From positions 1 to 64,000 of the forward strand of contig JAFGCW010000013.1 of the NCBI GenBank assembly GCA_016932435.1: 64,000 bases of DNA, written 5' to 3'. The translations under genes and the position numbers were made by a program. Positions 52,914 to 61,375 of this stretch are shown here, piece by piece. Within the stretch, counting starts at the first letter, position 1. Every line of letters starts with the position of its first letter. The DNA is from Dehalococcoidales bacterium (GTDB lineage: Bacteria; Chloroflexota; Dehalococcoidia; Dehalococcoidales; UBA2162). The notes beneath the pieces were generated by a model. That model did not search any database and was not told the origin of the DNA. It worked only from the letters and a program-made list of their open reading frames with translations.

Positions 52914-53446
52914 CGTTCAGAAAATTATATCTGACAGTTAGAAATCAACACGGCTTCACGCTGATTGAACTGCTCGTAGCAATGTGTATAGCCGGCTTAA
53001 TTATCGGTACGATTACTATGACCATCTTTCAGGTGCTGGTCAATCCGGCTCAAAGCAGCAATCACATGACCGCTGTAAAACAGGTTGAGAATGCCATCCA
53101 CTGGATGAGGCGTGATGTCATACAGGCTCAAATTATAGAACCTGGTGTAAGTTCAGGTTTTCCTCTGAAACTGACATGGACCGATTGGAACAACATTAAA
53201 AATGAAGTCACTTACAGCCTGCAAAATGACAGGCTTCAACGAGGATATGTCACTTATGATGCAGAAGGCGACTTAACAGATAATCGGACTCAAATTGTGG
53301 CTGAACATATCGACAGCGACTCTGGAATGACCAGCTGCCAGATAGTTGGTAGTGTCCTTTCTTTTAAAATAACGTCTAACGTTACGGGATTTTGGCCCTC
53401 CATTGAAACCAGGTTAGTTGAAATTGCCGCCAGACCTGCCGATTGA
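52910..53446 (+). CDS. Minor pseudopilin, GspJ/PilW type (cassette C, gene 2)
   Basis: 178 residues. Leader ending QHG, then FTLIELLVAMCIAGLIIGTI with Glu at +5. The soluble part has AVKQVENAIHWMRRDVIQAQ, FPLKLTWTDWNNIKNEVTYS and an ETRLVEIAA end, parallel to cassette B gene 2. Twelve bases before gene 3. Confidence 0.9.
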   Translation: MTFRKLYLTVRNQHGFTLIELLVAMCIAGLIIGTITMTIFQVLVNPAQSSNHMTAVKQVENAIHWMRRDVIQAQIIEPGVSSGFPLKLTWTDWNNIKNEVTYSLQNDRLQRGYVTYDAEGDLTDNRTQIVAEHIDSDSGMTSCQIVGSVLSFKITSNVTGFWPSIETRLVEIAARPAD

Positions 53447-53458
53447 GGTGAGTAGTTA

Positions 53459-55813
53459 ATGGTAAAGCAGAAAAGAATAGTGTCAAACAGGAAAACCGGT
53501 CAAAGAGGACATACCCTGATTATGGTGCTAATTCTGCTACTCCTGGGCAGTCTGATAATAACCCCTTTTCTAAGTCACTTAACCACAGGTACCAGAACCA
53601 GTCTGGAATTCGAAAGGAAAACGCATGAGTTTTATGCGGCAGATTCCGGTATACAGGATGGTCAGTGGCAGATAAGGTTCAATCATTTGAGTGATACCTT
53701 CGTTGACTACAGCCCGTATGACTACATCTCGTCCTGGAGTTATAACCTGCCGGAACAGGTAAATACCTTCACGGTCAATACCACTCTACAAAATTCCTGG
53801 ATTCCTAAAAACATGCCACCCCCGGACGAGAGTGACGTAAAGCGTATACTCATGGGTGATCAGAGTAACCCGCCGAAGGTAATAATAACCGGAACCGTTT
53901 CAGACGTATCAACCTTCCAGATAAAGCTACAATACTATCCCGATGCCGGAGAGGATCTGAGAATAGAGACTATCGGAGTGTGGCTGCCTGCCGGCTTCAA
54001 TTACGTCAACGGATCAGGCAGTCTTGAAGCATCTCCCTACCACTTCACGCCGGATGTTGAATCCTGGGCTGGCGGGCAGGTTGTTCTCTGGAGTTGTGGT
54101 TCCTATCCTTTCGCTGGTGATGCATTTTTTGATCCCTTCCCCGGAGCTGATCCTGCAGACACCCCCATGGTCAGTACTATGACCTTCCAGTTCACCGGCC
54201 CGTCTCAGGACCTTGAAGCCATCTCCTGGGTAGACACAAACCTGGACTTGACCCGGGGAGGAACCGAATTTATAACCTACGCCTGGGATGCAGATATTAA
54301 AGTTTACAAGATTACCGCTGTGGCTGGTGATACTGAGATAGAAGCCTATTTCCCGAAGAGTGAATTACGAGAACTTGGGGCTGCCATCGGAGGTGACTAC
54401 CGGGCTATAGGCAACAGCCTGATGGCACGTAGTAATAATACGTATAAATACCGGGATATCCTCCTTACTGAGACCAGCACCACCGTTGACGATATACCAT
54501 CTGGTGCCTATGTGGCTAAGGCTTATCTTTACTGGTCGGGCTGGTTTAAAGATATTACCACTGTATGGGGCCCGGATGACTGTTCAAATTTCACGGCACC
54601 GATTATGAACTGGAACGCCGATAACGCTTGGGATGTTGATTCGTCCAGATTCCGAGGATACACTTACGGTAAAAGTAGTCCCGGTAGATATCTTACCATG
54701 GACTCTACCGTTGACCTGAGTGGCTATGCAGGAGAAATAATAAAGATTTCCTGGCAACAATGGGAAGAGGGAGGCCTTAATCCCGATGACGCTCTTGAGT
54801 TTCAGTTCTCGGGGAATGGTGGTGCTACGTGGAGCAGTCTTATAACTGCGTTCTCCGGGAATATTGGAAGCACACCGGAAACCTTCGCATTTACTATTCC
54901 TGATCAGTACCTAACCGGTAATTTTAAAATAAGGTTCTACCTGGAAGGCTTCGATAGCCCGGGAGAAATTGCTTATATCGACAATATTGAGATTAGATGG
55001 CTACCTGCCGATACCTCCGCTATCTTCAAGATAGATGGTCAGCAGGTTTACTTTGATTCTAATGGCATTCCTCAGAAGGGTAACCAGGAGATTATTGTCG
55101 ATCCGGCTAATCTGGGTGACAGAGTGCAGGTTATCGACAACACGAGCCACGGTAATCCTCATGGCTATTCTTACTCCTCCCGTAAAGATGTTACCGCACT
55201 TGTCAGGGAATATAGTGACTGCGGTAACGCTGACTACACTGTAGGCAGTGTGGAGGCTACCTGTGATGCGGATGATGAGTGGGCTTACGCAGGCTGGTCG
55301 CTGATTATAGTCTATTCCAGCGTAGATACAGTAGGGCACCGGCTCTATCTCTATGATGATTTCCTTTACAAAGATCACGATGGCACATATCTTGATTTTG
55401 ACCAGGACGGCAATGAAGGAGGTATTATCAGTGGATTTATTATCCCCGAACCGATGAGTGGTGAAGTAAACGCAGCCAGGATAACAGCCTTCGTCGGTGA
55501 GGGTGATATATGGTACTCCGGTGATTATCTTCAATTCAATGGTGACAGGCTCTGGGATGGCACGACTACTAATGGCAACACTGAAAGTGGTCCGAATAAC
55601 TGCTGGAACGGTGAGTCAGTCGGTATGAGTGCTGAAGGCGTCGATGTAGATACCTTTAACATTGCCTGGAGTGAAGGATTGCTTGAGCCAGGAGATACAT
55701 CAGCCCGGATAGACATCTTAACCAATTATGACATTTGGAACCTTGTCTATATCATTCTTTCATTCCGAAGTGAATCGACGACCGGTCGAAGCATAAGTTA
55801 TCTGATACGCTGA
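53459..55813 (+). CDS. Giant GspK/PilX-type minor pilin (cassette C, gene 3)
   Basis: 784 residues, collinear with the 774-residue protein of cassette B. After a basic leader comes HTLIMVLILLLLGSLIITPF, then HEFYAADSGIQDGQWQIRFN. Domains: first beta domain (IGVWLPAGFNYVNGSGSLEA), jelly-roll-like domain around 365-510 (STVDLSGYAGEIIKISWQQW), distal domain with AKAYLYWSGWFKDI, HGYSYSSRKDVTALVREYS, EWAYAGWSLIIVYSSVDTVG and DFDQDGNEGG, and the shared close NLVYIILSFRSESTTGRSIS. Probably a pilus-tip surface-binding protein; ligand unknown. No assembly ATPase or peptidase gene is in the window. Confidence 0.85.
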   Translation: MVKQKRIVSNRKTGQRGHTLIMVLILLLLGSLIITPFLSHLTTGTRTSLEFERKTHEFYAADSGIQDGQWQIRFNHLSDTFVDYSPYDYISSWSYNLPEQVNTFTVNTTLQNSWIPKNMPPPDESDVKRILMGDQSNPPKVIITGTVSDVSTFQIKLQYYPDAGEDLRIETIGVWLPAGFNYVNGSGSLEASPYHFTPDVESWAGGQVVLWSCGSYPFAGDAFFDPFPGADPADTPMVSTMTFQFTGPSQDLEAISWVDTNLDLTRGGTEFITYAWDADIKVYKITAVAGDTEIEAYFPKSELRELGAAIGGDYRAIGNSLMARSNNTYKYRDILLTETSTTVDDIPSGAYVAKAYLYWSGWFKDITTVWGPDDCSNFTAPIMNWNADNAWDVDSSRFRGYTYGKSSPGRYLTMDSTVDLSGYAGEIIKISWQQWEEGGLNPDDALEFQFSGNGGATWSSLITAFSGNIGSTPETFAFTIPDQYLTGNFKIRFYLEGFDSPGEIAYIDNIEIRWLPADTSAIFKIDGQQVYFDSNGIPQKGNQEIIVDPANLGDRVQVIDNTSHGNPHGYSYSSRKDVTALVREYSDCGNADYTVGSVEATCDADDEWAYAGWSLIIVYSSVDTVGHRLYLYDDFLYKDHDGTYLDFDQDGNEGGIISGFIIPEPMSGEVNAARITAFVGEGDIWYSGDYLQFNGDRLWDGTTTNGNTESGPNNCWNGESVGMSAEGVDVDTFNIAWSEGLLEPGDTSARIDILTNYDIWNLVYIILSFRSESTTGRSISYLIR

Positions 55814-55888
55814 CAGTAATTAGAATAAAGACTTGCTGCACACTCATTACAGGTTACACCACTTTACAACCCCGATAAGCTTGTTTTA

Positions 55889-56047
55889 TCAGACTACATG
55901 CTTTAAATTGATACAATAATTGGCGCTTTCCCCTTGATTACCCGTTCCTATGTAGACATTCCCAGTCAGTGTACTTTTTAACTCCTGCATGTCTTTCAGC
56001 GCTTTGATTATTACGTTCCGTTTCATTCTCTTTGCATGGCCGTTCAT
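55889..56047 (-). CDS. Possible 52-residue protein
   Basis: ATG (revcomp of 56045-56047) to TGA (55889-55891), with an in-frame stop just upstream. It reads MNGHAKRMKRNVIIKALKDM and later GNVYIGTGNQGESANYCINL: a basic helix followed by a beta-like stretch with protein-like composition. The ribosome site is weak. Not recognised. The rest of 55814-56262 shows no gene. Confidence 0.25.
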   Translation of the reverse strand: MNGHAKRMKRNVIIKALKDMQELKSTLTGNVYIGTGNQGESANYCINLKHVV

Positions 56048-56262
56048 TTTTCTTCAGTCATTATTCCCTTGTATCAAACTTCTTGATTAATATAAAGAAC
56101 TGTACAGGTATCTCACGATCATGCCTGTGAATTACCGGGCTTTCCTGTATTACATATTCGATTACTGCTATCAGGAATGTCTATAACTCCCAGCGCTTCT
56201 GAGTAATTCTTGAAAAACCTGGAGGTCCAAGGTAAAATGACGTTCCAGGTATTGACTTAATG

Positions 56263-56322
56263 ATTTAATTTATGTTTTAATTTCTTGTTTAATTATTATT
56301 TTGATTTATAGTTTAATATTCG
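56263..56322 (+). repeat. 12-bp-period AT-rich tandem repeat before the DUF2807-type gene
   Basis: TTAAT/TTGAT units begin at 56265, 56277, 56289, 56301 and 56313, exactly 12 bp apart (consensus TTAATTTATNNT). It ends 25 bp before the start codon, so it may act in the promoter or the 5' untranslated region. Confidence 0.6.
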
Positions 56323-56346
56323 AACCAATTTTCAATGGAGGTTAAT

Positions 56347-57246
56347 ATGGAAAATAAAGATTCGAATGAAACAAGCGACATTATCAAAACCATAATGGAA
56401 GGTCTAAAAGACGAACTGGAAACTATCAAGTCTGAAATTAAAGAAGACCTGAAAACAGAACTGGATAACATTCGGTCGACCTTAAAAGATGAGATCGATG
56501 ATATCAGGTCAGGAAAACCGTCTCCTCCTGACACACCATTCCCTCCGGATAGTCCGTTTCCTCATCAAACTTTCGATGACTTTAGTCCACCCGGCTTTAT
56601 AGCTAGCGATGATGACAGGGAGACTAACGGATTCGATATCTCAGATTTCAATAAAGTCCATATCAGCGGGATTTTCGATGTGGACATTACTCAATCCGAT
56701 ACGTACAAAGTGAACGTAGATGCTAATCATAATTTCTTTAAAAACCTTGATGTATCGAAAGAAGGAGATACTCTACGGATCCGGCATAGCAGACATATCG
56801 GCTGGAGAGCCGCGTTAGTAAAACCCAGAGTCGAGTTAATTCTGCCTGTCTTAAATGAACTCCGTCTTTCAGGCGCTGCCAGCGTAAAAATATCAGGATT
56901 CAATTCTAGTGAATCGTTCAAACTGGAGATGTCCGGCGCCAGTTCACTGGAAGGTGAAATAACTGCCGGCAATGCTGACTTTGATGTTTCGGGAGCGAGT
57001 CGGATACGACTGTACGGCTCATCCAGAGATGCTGTTATAAGAGCCTCCGGAGCGAACCGCATCGATCTTCATGAATTTACAGTAATGAACGCTGCTGTCA
57101 AACTAAGTGGCGCCAGCCGTCTCTCTGCAAACGTCTCAGGAAGACTGGATGCTCGACTCAGTGGTGCTTCATATTTCGGCTGGCGCGGCGAGCCGGTGAT
57201 GGGAGATATCAGGACTTCCGGTGCCGCGAGGCTCAGCAAGGAATAA
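56347..57246 (+). CDS. DUF2807-type (putative adhesin) beta-solenoid protein with N-terminal coiled coil
   Basis: 299 residues from ATG 56347. GGAGG stands just before it, so the ATG at 56335 is not used. Residues 1-55 form a charged coiled coil (GLKDELETIKSEIKEDLKTE), then a Pro-rich linker with repeated PPD/FP motifs. From about 95 comes the DUF2807 domain, with the opening DFNKVHISGIFDVDITQSDT and repeated SGAS/SGA(A/N)R turns in the second half (LSGAASVKISGF, VSGASRIRLYG, LSGASRLSANVSG). No signal peptide or membrane segment is seen, unusual for a family named as putative autotransporter adhesin. Role unknown. Confidence 0.85.
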   Translation: MENKDSNETSDIIKTIMEGLKDELETIKSEIKEDLKTELDNIRSTLKDEIDDIRSGKPSPPDTPFPPDSPFPHQTFDDFSPPGFIASDDDRETNGFDISDFNKVHISGIFDVDITQSDTYKVNVDANHNFFKNLDVSKEGDTLRIRHSRHIGWRAALVKPRVELILPVLNELRLSGAASVKISGFNSSESFKLEMSGASSLEGEITAGNADFDVSGASRIRLYGSSRDAVIRASGANRIDLHEFTVMNAAVKLSGASRLSANVSGRLDARLSGASYFGWRGEPVMGDIRTSGAARLSKE

Positions 57247-57368
57247 TATTTTGATAAATCTGTTTTTCAGGTAAAGAATACGTGATAAACTGAATAAATC
57301 GTTACTGTATTATACAAGACAGATACGGAGCTGCCGAAGCAAGACCAAATACCCACCAAAGAACTTAG

Positions 57369-58601
57369 ATGAAAAAATTCGTTGTAATCTGGATAAGTCA
57401 GGTTGTTTCGTATCTCGGCAGTTCCGTAGTTAATTTTGCATTGGCATGGTATCTGACAATAGAGACCGGCTCAGCAACCATACTCGCCACTGCCGTATCG
57501 GTATCGCTTCTTCCTCGAATCTTTCTCGGTCCGTTTATCGGACCGTATATTGACCGATGGGATCGTAAAAAGATAATAATAATCTCCGATTCACTTGTTG
57601 CTCTGATCACTGCCGGTCTGGTATTACTCTTTTTCACTGAAGCAATTGAAATCTGGCATATTTACGTAGCCATGATTCTCAGATCAATAGGAGATACTTT
57701 CCACTTTCCGGCAATGAAAGCTACGATTCCTCTCATAGTCCCTGAAAAGCACCTCACCCGCGTAGCCGGGTTGAACCAGATACTCGAGGGTGTTACGGAT
57801 ATTATCGGTCCGCCTATGGGCGCTGTAATGATGGAAACACTTCCCGTATACGGCGTACTGTCTGTAGATATTGCTACCGCTGTAGTAGCTGTCGGATGTA
57901 TTGCCCTCATATCGATTCCTCAACCCGTTCGAACGACTCTTACCTCGACAACCTCTGTAATCACCGATATGGTACAGGGCTTCCGTTATATATGGTCATG
58001 GCGAGGTTTCACTTTACTGCTGGGCCTCATCGCCCTGCTTCGCATTTTCACTACACCGGCTATCGTCCTATTACCTGTCTTCGTTACCGAACGCCTTGAT
58101 AGTGATGTGCTGAAACTGGGATGGTTGGATTCTGCTTTCGGTTTCGGTACGATTGCCGGCGGATTAATCATCGGTGTTTGGGGAGGTTTCAAACGACGTA
58201 TTATAACCAGCCTGGCAGGACTTTTTATATCAGGAATATCGATAATAGGGCTGGGCTTCACTACAGTAAATCTCTTCTTCTTCGGAATTGCCGCTGCCTT
58301 CCTGATAGCGCTGGGATTCACTTTCCGTGATGCGCCACTGATAGCTATTTTTCAATCGGTTATCGATAAAGATATGCAGGGCCGTATTTTTTCATTAATC
58401 GGCTCTATCAACGGTATTACACAAGCTTTAGGATTGGCAGTCGCCGGTCCGGTAGCGGACGCCATAGGTACTCGTTTTCTGCTGTATATGGCGGGAGCCG
58501 CCGTCATCGCAATTGGTATATTCTGTATCGTTATCCCATCGATAATGAACCTCGAAAACTACAAATCCAGCGAATCAACGGAGCCGGTGACTGATTCCTG
58601 A
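57369..58601 (+). CDS. MFS transporter, macrolide/multidrug-efflux type
   Basis: 410 residues, about 12 membrane segments. Opening FVVIWISQVVSYLGSSVVNF and the loop 2-3 motif GPYIDRWDRKKIIIISD near residue 60 are typical of Mef-type and related efflux proteins. The second half has the DKDMQGRIFSLIGSINGITQ motif near 340. Distinct from, though related in type to, the exporter at 27.0 kb. Probably exports a small hydrophobic compound; no regulator is adjacent. Confidence 0.9.
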   Translation: MKKFVVIWISQVVSYLGSSVVNFALAWYLTIETGSATILATAVSVSLLPRIFLGPFIGPYIDRWDRKKIIIISDSLVALITAGLVLLFFTEAIEIWHIYVAMILRSIGDTFHFPAMKATIPLIVPEKHLTRVAGLNQILEGVTDIIGPPMGAVMMETLPVYGVLSVDIATAVVAVGCIALISIPQPVRTTLTSTTSVITDMVQGFRYIWSWRGFTLLLGLIALLRIFTTPAIVLLPVFVTERLDSDVLKLGWLDSAFGFGTIAGGLIIGVWGGFKRRIITSLAGLFISGISIIGLGFTTVNLFFFGIAAAFLIALGFTFRDAPLIAIFQSVIDKDMQGRIFSLIGSINGITQALGLAVAGPVADAIGTRFLLYMAGAAVIAIGIFCIVIPSIMNLENYKSSESTEPVTDS

Positions 58602-58617
58602 TTGACACACTGCTAAC

Positions 58618-58644
58618 GTTATGTTAAAGTGACACATAGGTAAT
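58618..58644 (+). promoter_or_regulatory. Weak three-unit GTNAN repeat, 11-bp period
   Basis: GTTAT at 58618, GTGAC at 58629 and GTAAT at 58640, 11 bp apart, resemble the arrays at 32.76 and 33.95 kb. They stand just before the candidate structured RNA. Confidence 0.35.
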
Positions 58645-58656
58645 ACATTATGAATA

Positions 58657-58799
58657 CAGGACAAAACAAAACCTTTAAGACTAAGAATTATTACTTTACG
58701 TTTTCATACTCCGAAAATGTAAGGGAGATTTTGTCCTGATAATATCTGAATAAGGAATATAAACGGATAAAGAAAACCCTCCCTGGCGGAGGGTTTTTG
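58657..58799 (+). ncRNA. Candidate structured RNA ending in a terminator, upstream of aroB
   Basis: Outer stem CAGGACAAAA (58657-58666) with TTTTGTCCTG (58729-58738), 10 perfect pairs. It encloses a 12-pair hairpin (58694-58705 with 58713-58724, 7-nt loop) that contains two G-U pairs valid only if the plus strand is transcribed. An intrinsic terminator (AAAACCCTCC...GGAGGGTTTTT, about 58771-58799) follows. It could be a small RNA, an attenuated leader of the aro operon, or a 3' structure of the MFS gene. Confidence 0.45.
58771..58799 (+). terminator. Intrinsic terminator between the MFS gene and aroB
   Basis: Stem CCCTCC/GGAGGG with CTGGC-type loop, flanked by AAAA and TTTTTG. A -10-like TATAAT at 58834-58839 downstream may start the aro operon. 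Confidence 0.85.
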
Positions 58800-58861
58800 T
58801 ATATACAGGAAGAGTTTATACAACGCTATAGTATATAATGAGCATAATTCAGGGAATATAA

Positions 58862-59938
58862 ATGAAAACAATAACGCTAAAAACAGCTAATACAAGCTAT
58901 GATATCCTTGTCGGAGACGGGCTTCTCTCTCAGGCAGGTATCCTGCTAAAAGACAGGGGACTCACCGCTGGAAAAATTGTGGTGGTAACCGATTCCAGGA
59001 TAAGAAAACTGCACTGTAATACTCTGGAGAAAAACCTCAAGGACTCTGGGTTTGATGTCCTGGTAATAGACATCCCCGAAGGTGAAGACCAGAAATCACT
59101 CGAGACAGCCGGAAGACTGTATGAGAAGTTAACTGTATTTTACGCCGAACGCAGTACACCCCTGCTGGCACTGGGTGGAGGTGTGATCGGGGACCTTACC
59201 GGATTCATTGCCGCTACCTATATGCGGGGAGTACCCCTTGTCCAGATACCCACTACCCTGCTTTCACAGGGCGACAGCAGCATAGGCGGAAAGACAGCAG
59301 TAAACCACGGGCAGGTGAAAAACAAGATAGGGGCATTCTATCATCCCCGGCTGACAATTTCCGATATTTCAACACTCGGCACTCTGAATACCAGGGAGTT
59401 AAGCAATGGACTGTCCGAGATAATAAAGCATGGGTTGATACTGGATGCCGACTTTTTCGCATATCTAGAGAACAACATGGATAAGATCAAGTCTCTGGAT
59501 AAAAACGTACTTGAAAATATTGTCGCGCGTTCGGCAGAAATAAAGGCCGGGGTGGTAGAGCAAGATGAACTTGACCTCGGTTTACGGAATATACTGAATA
59601 GTGGACATACGGTCGGACACGCAATCGAATCGGTTTCCAGTCTCAAGACATGGCATGGTGAAGCAGTATCGATCGGCTTGGTGGTGGAAGCAAGGATTTC
59701 GAACGAACTGGGAATGATGAAAGATAACGAGCTACAACGGCTTGAGGCTATTCTGGAAAAAGCAGGACTTCCGACCAAAATGCCGGCACTTGCACCGGAC
59801 AAGTTACTGGAAGCTATGAAGCATGATAAAAAGGTAGTTGAAGGTAAGGTCCGGCTGGCTTTACCAAGAAAAATAGGCGAAGCATTCATTACCGATGGTG
59901 TGAGTGTTTCTGTAATCGAAAAAGCGCTGGTGAATTGA
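58862..59938 (+). CDS. aroB: 3-dehydroquinate synthase
   Basis: 358 residues. NAD-dependent zinc enzyme, second step of the shikimate pathway. Signatures: GGGVIGDLTGFIAATYMRG near 100, PTTLLSQGDSSIGGKTAVNH near 125 (usual family residues AQVDSS here SQGDSS), the metal-binding SGHTVGHAIESV near 243, and HDKKVVEGKVRLALP near 320. First gene of the aro operon; it ends two bases before aroD. Confidence 0.97.
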   Translation: MKTITLKTANTSYDILVGDGLLSQAGILLKDRGLTAGKIVVVTDSRIRKLHCNTLEKNLKDSGFDVLVIDIPEGEDQKSLETAGRLYEKLTVFYAERSTPLLALGGGVIGDLTGFIAATYMRGVPLVQIPTTLLSQGDSSIGGKTAVNHGQVKNKIGAFYHPRLTISDISTLGTLNTRELSNGLSEIIKHGLILDADFFAYLENNMDKIKSLDKNVLENIVARSAEIKAGVVEQDELDLGLRNILNSGHTVGHAIESVSSLKTWHGEAVSIGLVVEARISNELGMMKDNELQRLEAILEKAGLPTKMPALAPDKLLEAMKHDKKVVEGKVRLALPRKIGEAFITDGVSVSVIEKALVN

Positions 59939-59939
59939 A

Positions 59940-60602
59940 ATGGACAGGCCAAAAATCTGCGCAGCAATTATAAATGATGATCTGGTGAAAATCAGGGACG
60001 TGGAACCGATGGTAGACCTGTTCGAGGTGAGAATCGACCTTATCGGTGATACGTGGGAGAAGGTTGCCAAGACTATCAAAAGACCCTGGATAGCCACGAA
60101 CCGGACAATTGACGAAGGTGGTAAATGGAATGGAAACGAAGCGCGTCGAATAGAGAAACTACTGCAGGCGATTGAACTGGGCGCAGAGATGGTCGACGTT
60201 GAATTCAGGACAAAGAACCTTAAAAATATAGTGCCGCTGGTGAAGAAAAGAGTCAAGTGTATACTATCATTCCATGATACAGAGAAAACCCCACCGTTAA
60301 CCGAACTGAAAAATATCGTCGATGGCCAGATCAAAGCCGGAGCTGATTTATGTAAAGTCGTAACTACCGCAAGAGAATATCGGGACAACCTGACGGTACT
60401 GGAACTTGTACGAATGTACCATAACAGCAGGATAGTATCTTTTGCTATGGGTCAAACCGGTCAGACCAGCCGGATTCTTTCTCCACTGGTCGGGGCTGAG
60501 TTCACCTACGGTTCGATCGAAGAAGGTAAAGAATCAGCACCGGGGCAGGTAACGGTAAAACAGATGATCGATACATACCGATTACTGGGAATAGGAGATT
60601 AG
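59940..60602 (+). CDS. aroD: 3-dehydroquinate dehydratase, type I
   Basis: 220 residues. Class I Schiff-base enzyme. The catalytic Lys is in GADLCKVVTTA near 140 and the His in CILSFHDTEKTPP near 115. An early MVDLFEVRIDLI motif supplies the substrate-binding acidic residues, and FAMGQTGQTSRILSPLVGA follows near 175. Lies one base after aroB and eight before the methyltransferase gene. Confidence 0.95.
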   Translation: MDRPKICAAIINDDLVKIRDVEPMVDLFEVRIDLIGDTWEKVAKTIKRPWIATNRTIDEGGKWNGNEARRIEKLLQAIELGAEMVDVEFRTKNLKNIVPLVKKRVKCILSFHDTEKTPPLTELKNIVDGQIKAGADLCKVVTTAREYRDNLTVLELVRMYHNSRIVSFAMGQTGQTSRILSPLVGAEFTYGSIEEGKESAPGQVTVKQMIDTYRLLGIGD

Positions 60603-60610
60603 TCGGTAAA

Positions 60611-61375
60611 ATGGCAATATTTAGAGACAACCAGGATGCGTTCGGTCACCTGCTGTATGATTACTATGTAAAAGGGATTACTGACAGCCGGCTGCCCGGG
60701 ATTCTCGAGAGATATGACGGGTATATTACCGATGCCGGTTCAACTGCCACTTACTTCAGCGAGTATAAAGACTGGCCGCTCATTGAGAGAAAAGCCCTGC
60801 GACTGGCGAGAGGTAGAGTCCTGGATATTGGATGCGGTGCCGGCAAGCATAGTTTATACCTGCAGAATAAGGGACTTGAGGTAACCGGGATCGATAACTC
60901 TCCGCTTTCAATTGAGGTTTGCAAACAGAGAGGACTAAAGAACACCGTTGTTCTTGCATTGAATGACATTTCTCCCGACCTTGGGATATTTGATACGGTA
61001 TTGATGCTTGGTCATAACTTCGGACTGTTCGGCAGCTTTAAAAACACCAGGCGAATAGTCAAGAAACTGGACGAGATAACATCCGGACAAGCCAGGATAA
61101 TAGCAACGACGAACGATATGTATCAAACTGAAAATCCCGACCACTTGAGTTACCATGAATTCAACAGGAATCATGACAGAATGGGTGGTCAACTAAAGGT
61201 AAAAGTACGATATCAAAAATACGCCACTCCCTGGTTCGATTACCTGATGGTCTCGAAAGATGAAATGGAAACTATAATGGATGGAACAGCCCGGAGAGTA
61301 ACCAGGTATATAGATGCTGGTGATTCTCATTACGCAGCGATTATTGAAAAACAGAAGGGCAGGAAAAAGAGATGA
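60611..61375 (+). CDS. SAM-dependent methyltransferase within the aro operon
   Basis: 254 residues. Class I fold with motif I VLDIGCGAGKHSLYLQNKG at about 72-90, the acidic loop GIDNSPLSIEVCKQRGL and a post-I ILDTVLMLGHNFGLFG-like stretch (FDTVLMLGHNFGLFGSFKNT). Substrate unknown. It overlaps the start of aroE by 4 bases, so it is translationally coupled to the shikimate genes. No known shikimate step needs a methyl transfer. Confidence 0.88.
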   Translation: MAIFRDNQDAFGHLLYDYYVKGITDSRLPGILERYDGYITDAGSTATYFSEYKDWPLIERKALRLARGRVLDIGCGAGKHSLYLQNKGLEVTGIDNSPLSIEVCKQRGLKNTVVLALNDISPDLGIFDTVLMLGHNFGLFGSFKNTRRIVKKLDEITSGQARIIATTNDMYQTENPDHLSYHEFNRNHDRMGGQLKVKVRYQKYATPWFDYLMVSKDEMETIMDGTARRVTRYIDAGDSHYAAIIEKQKGRKKR

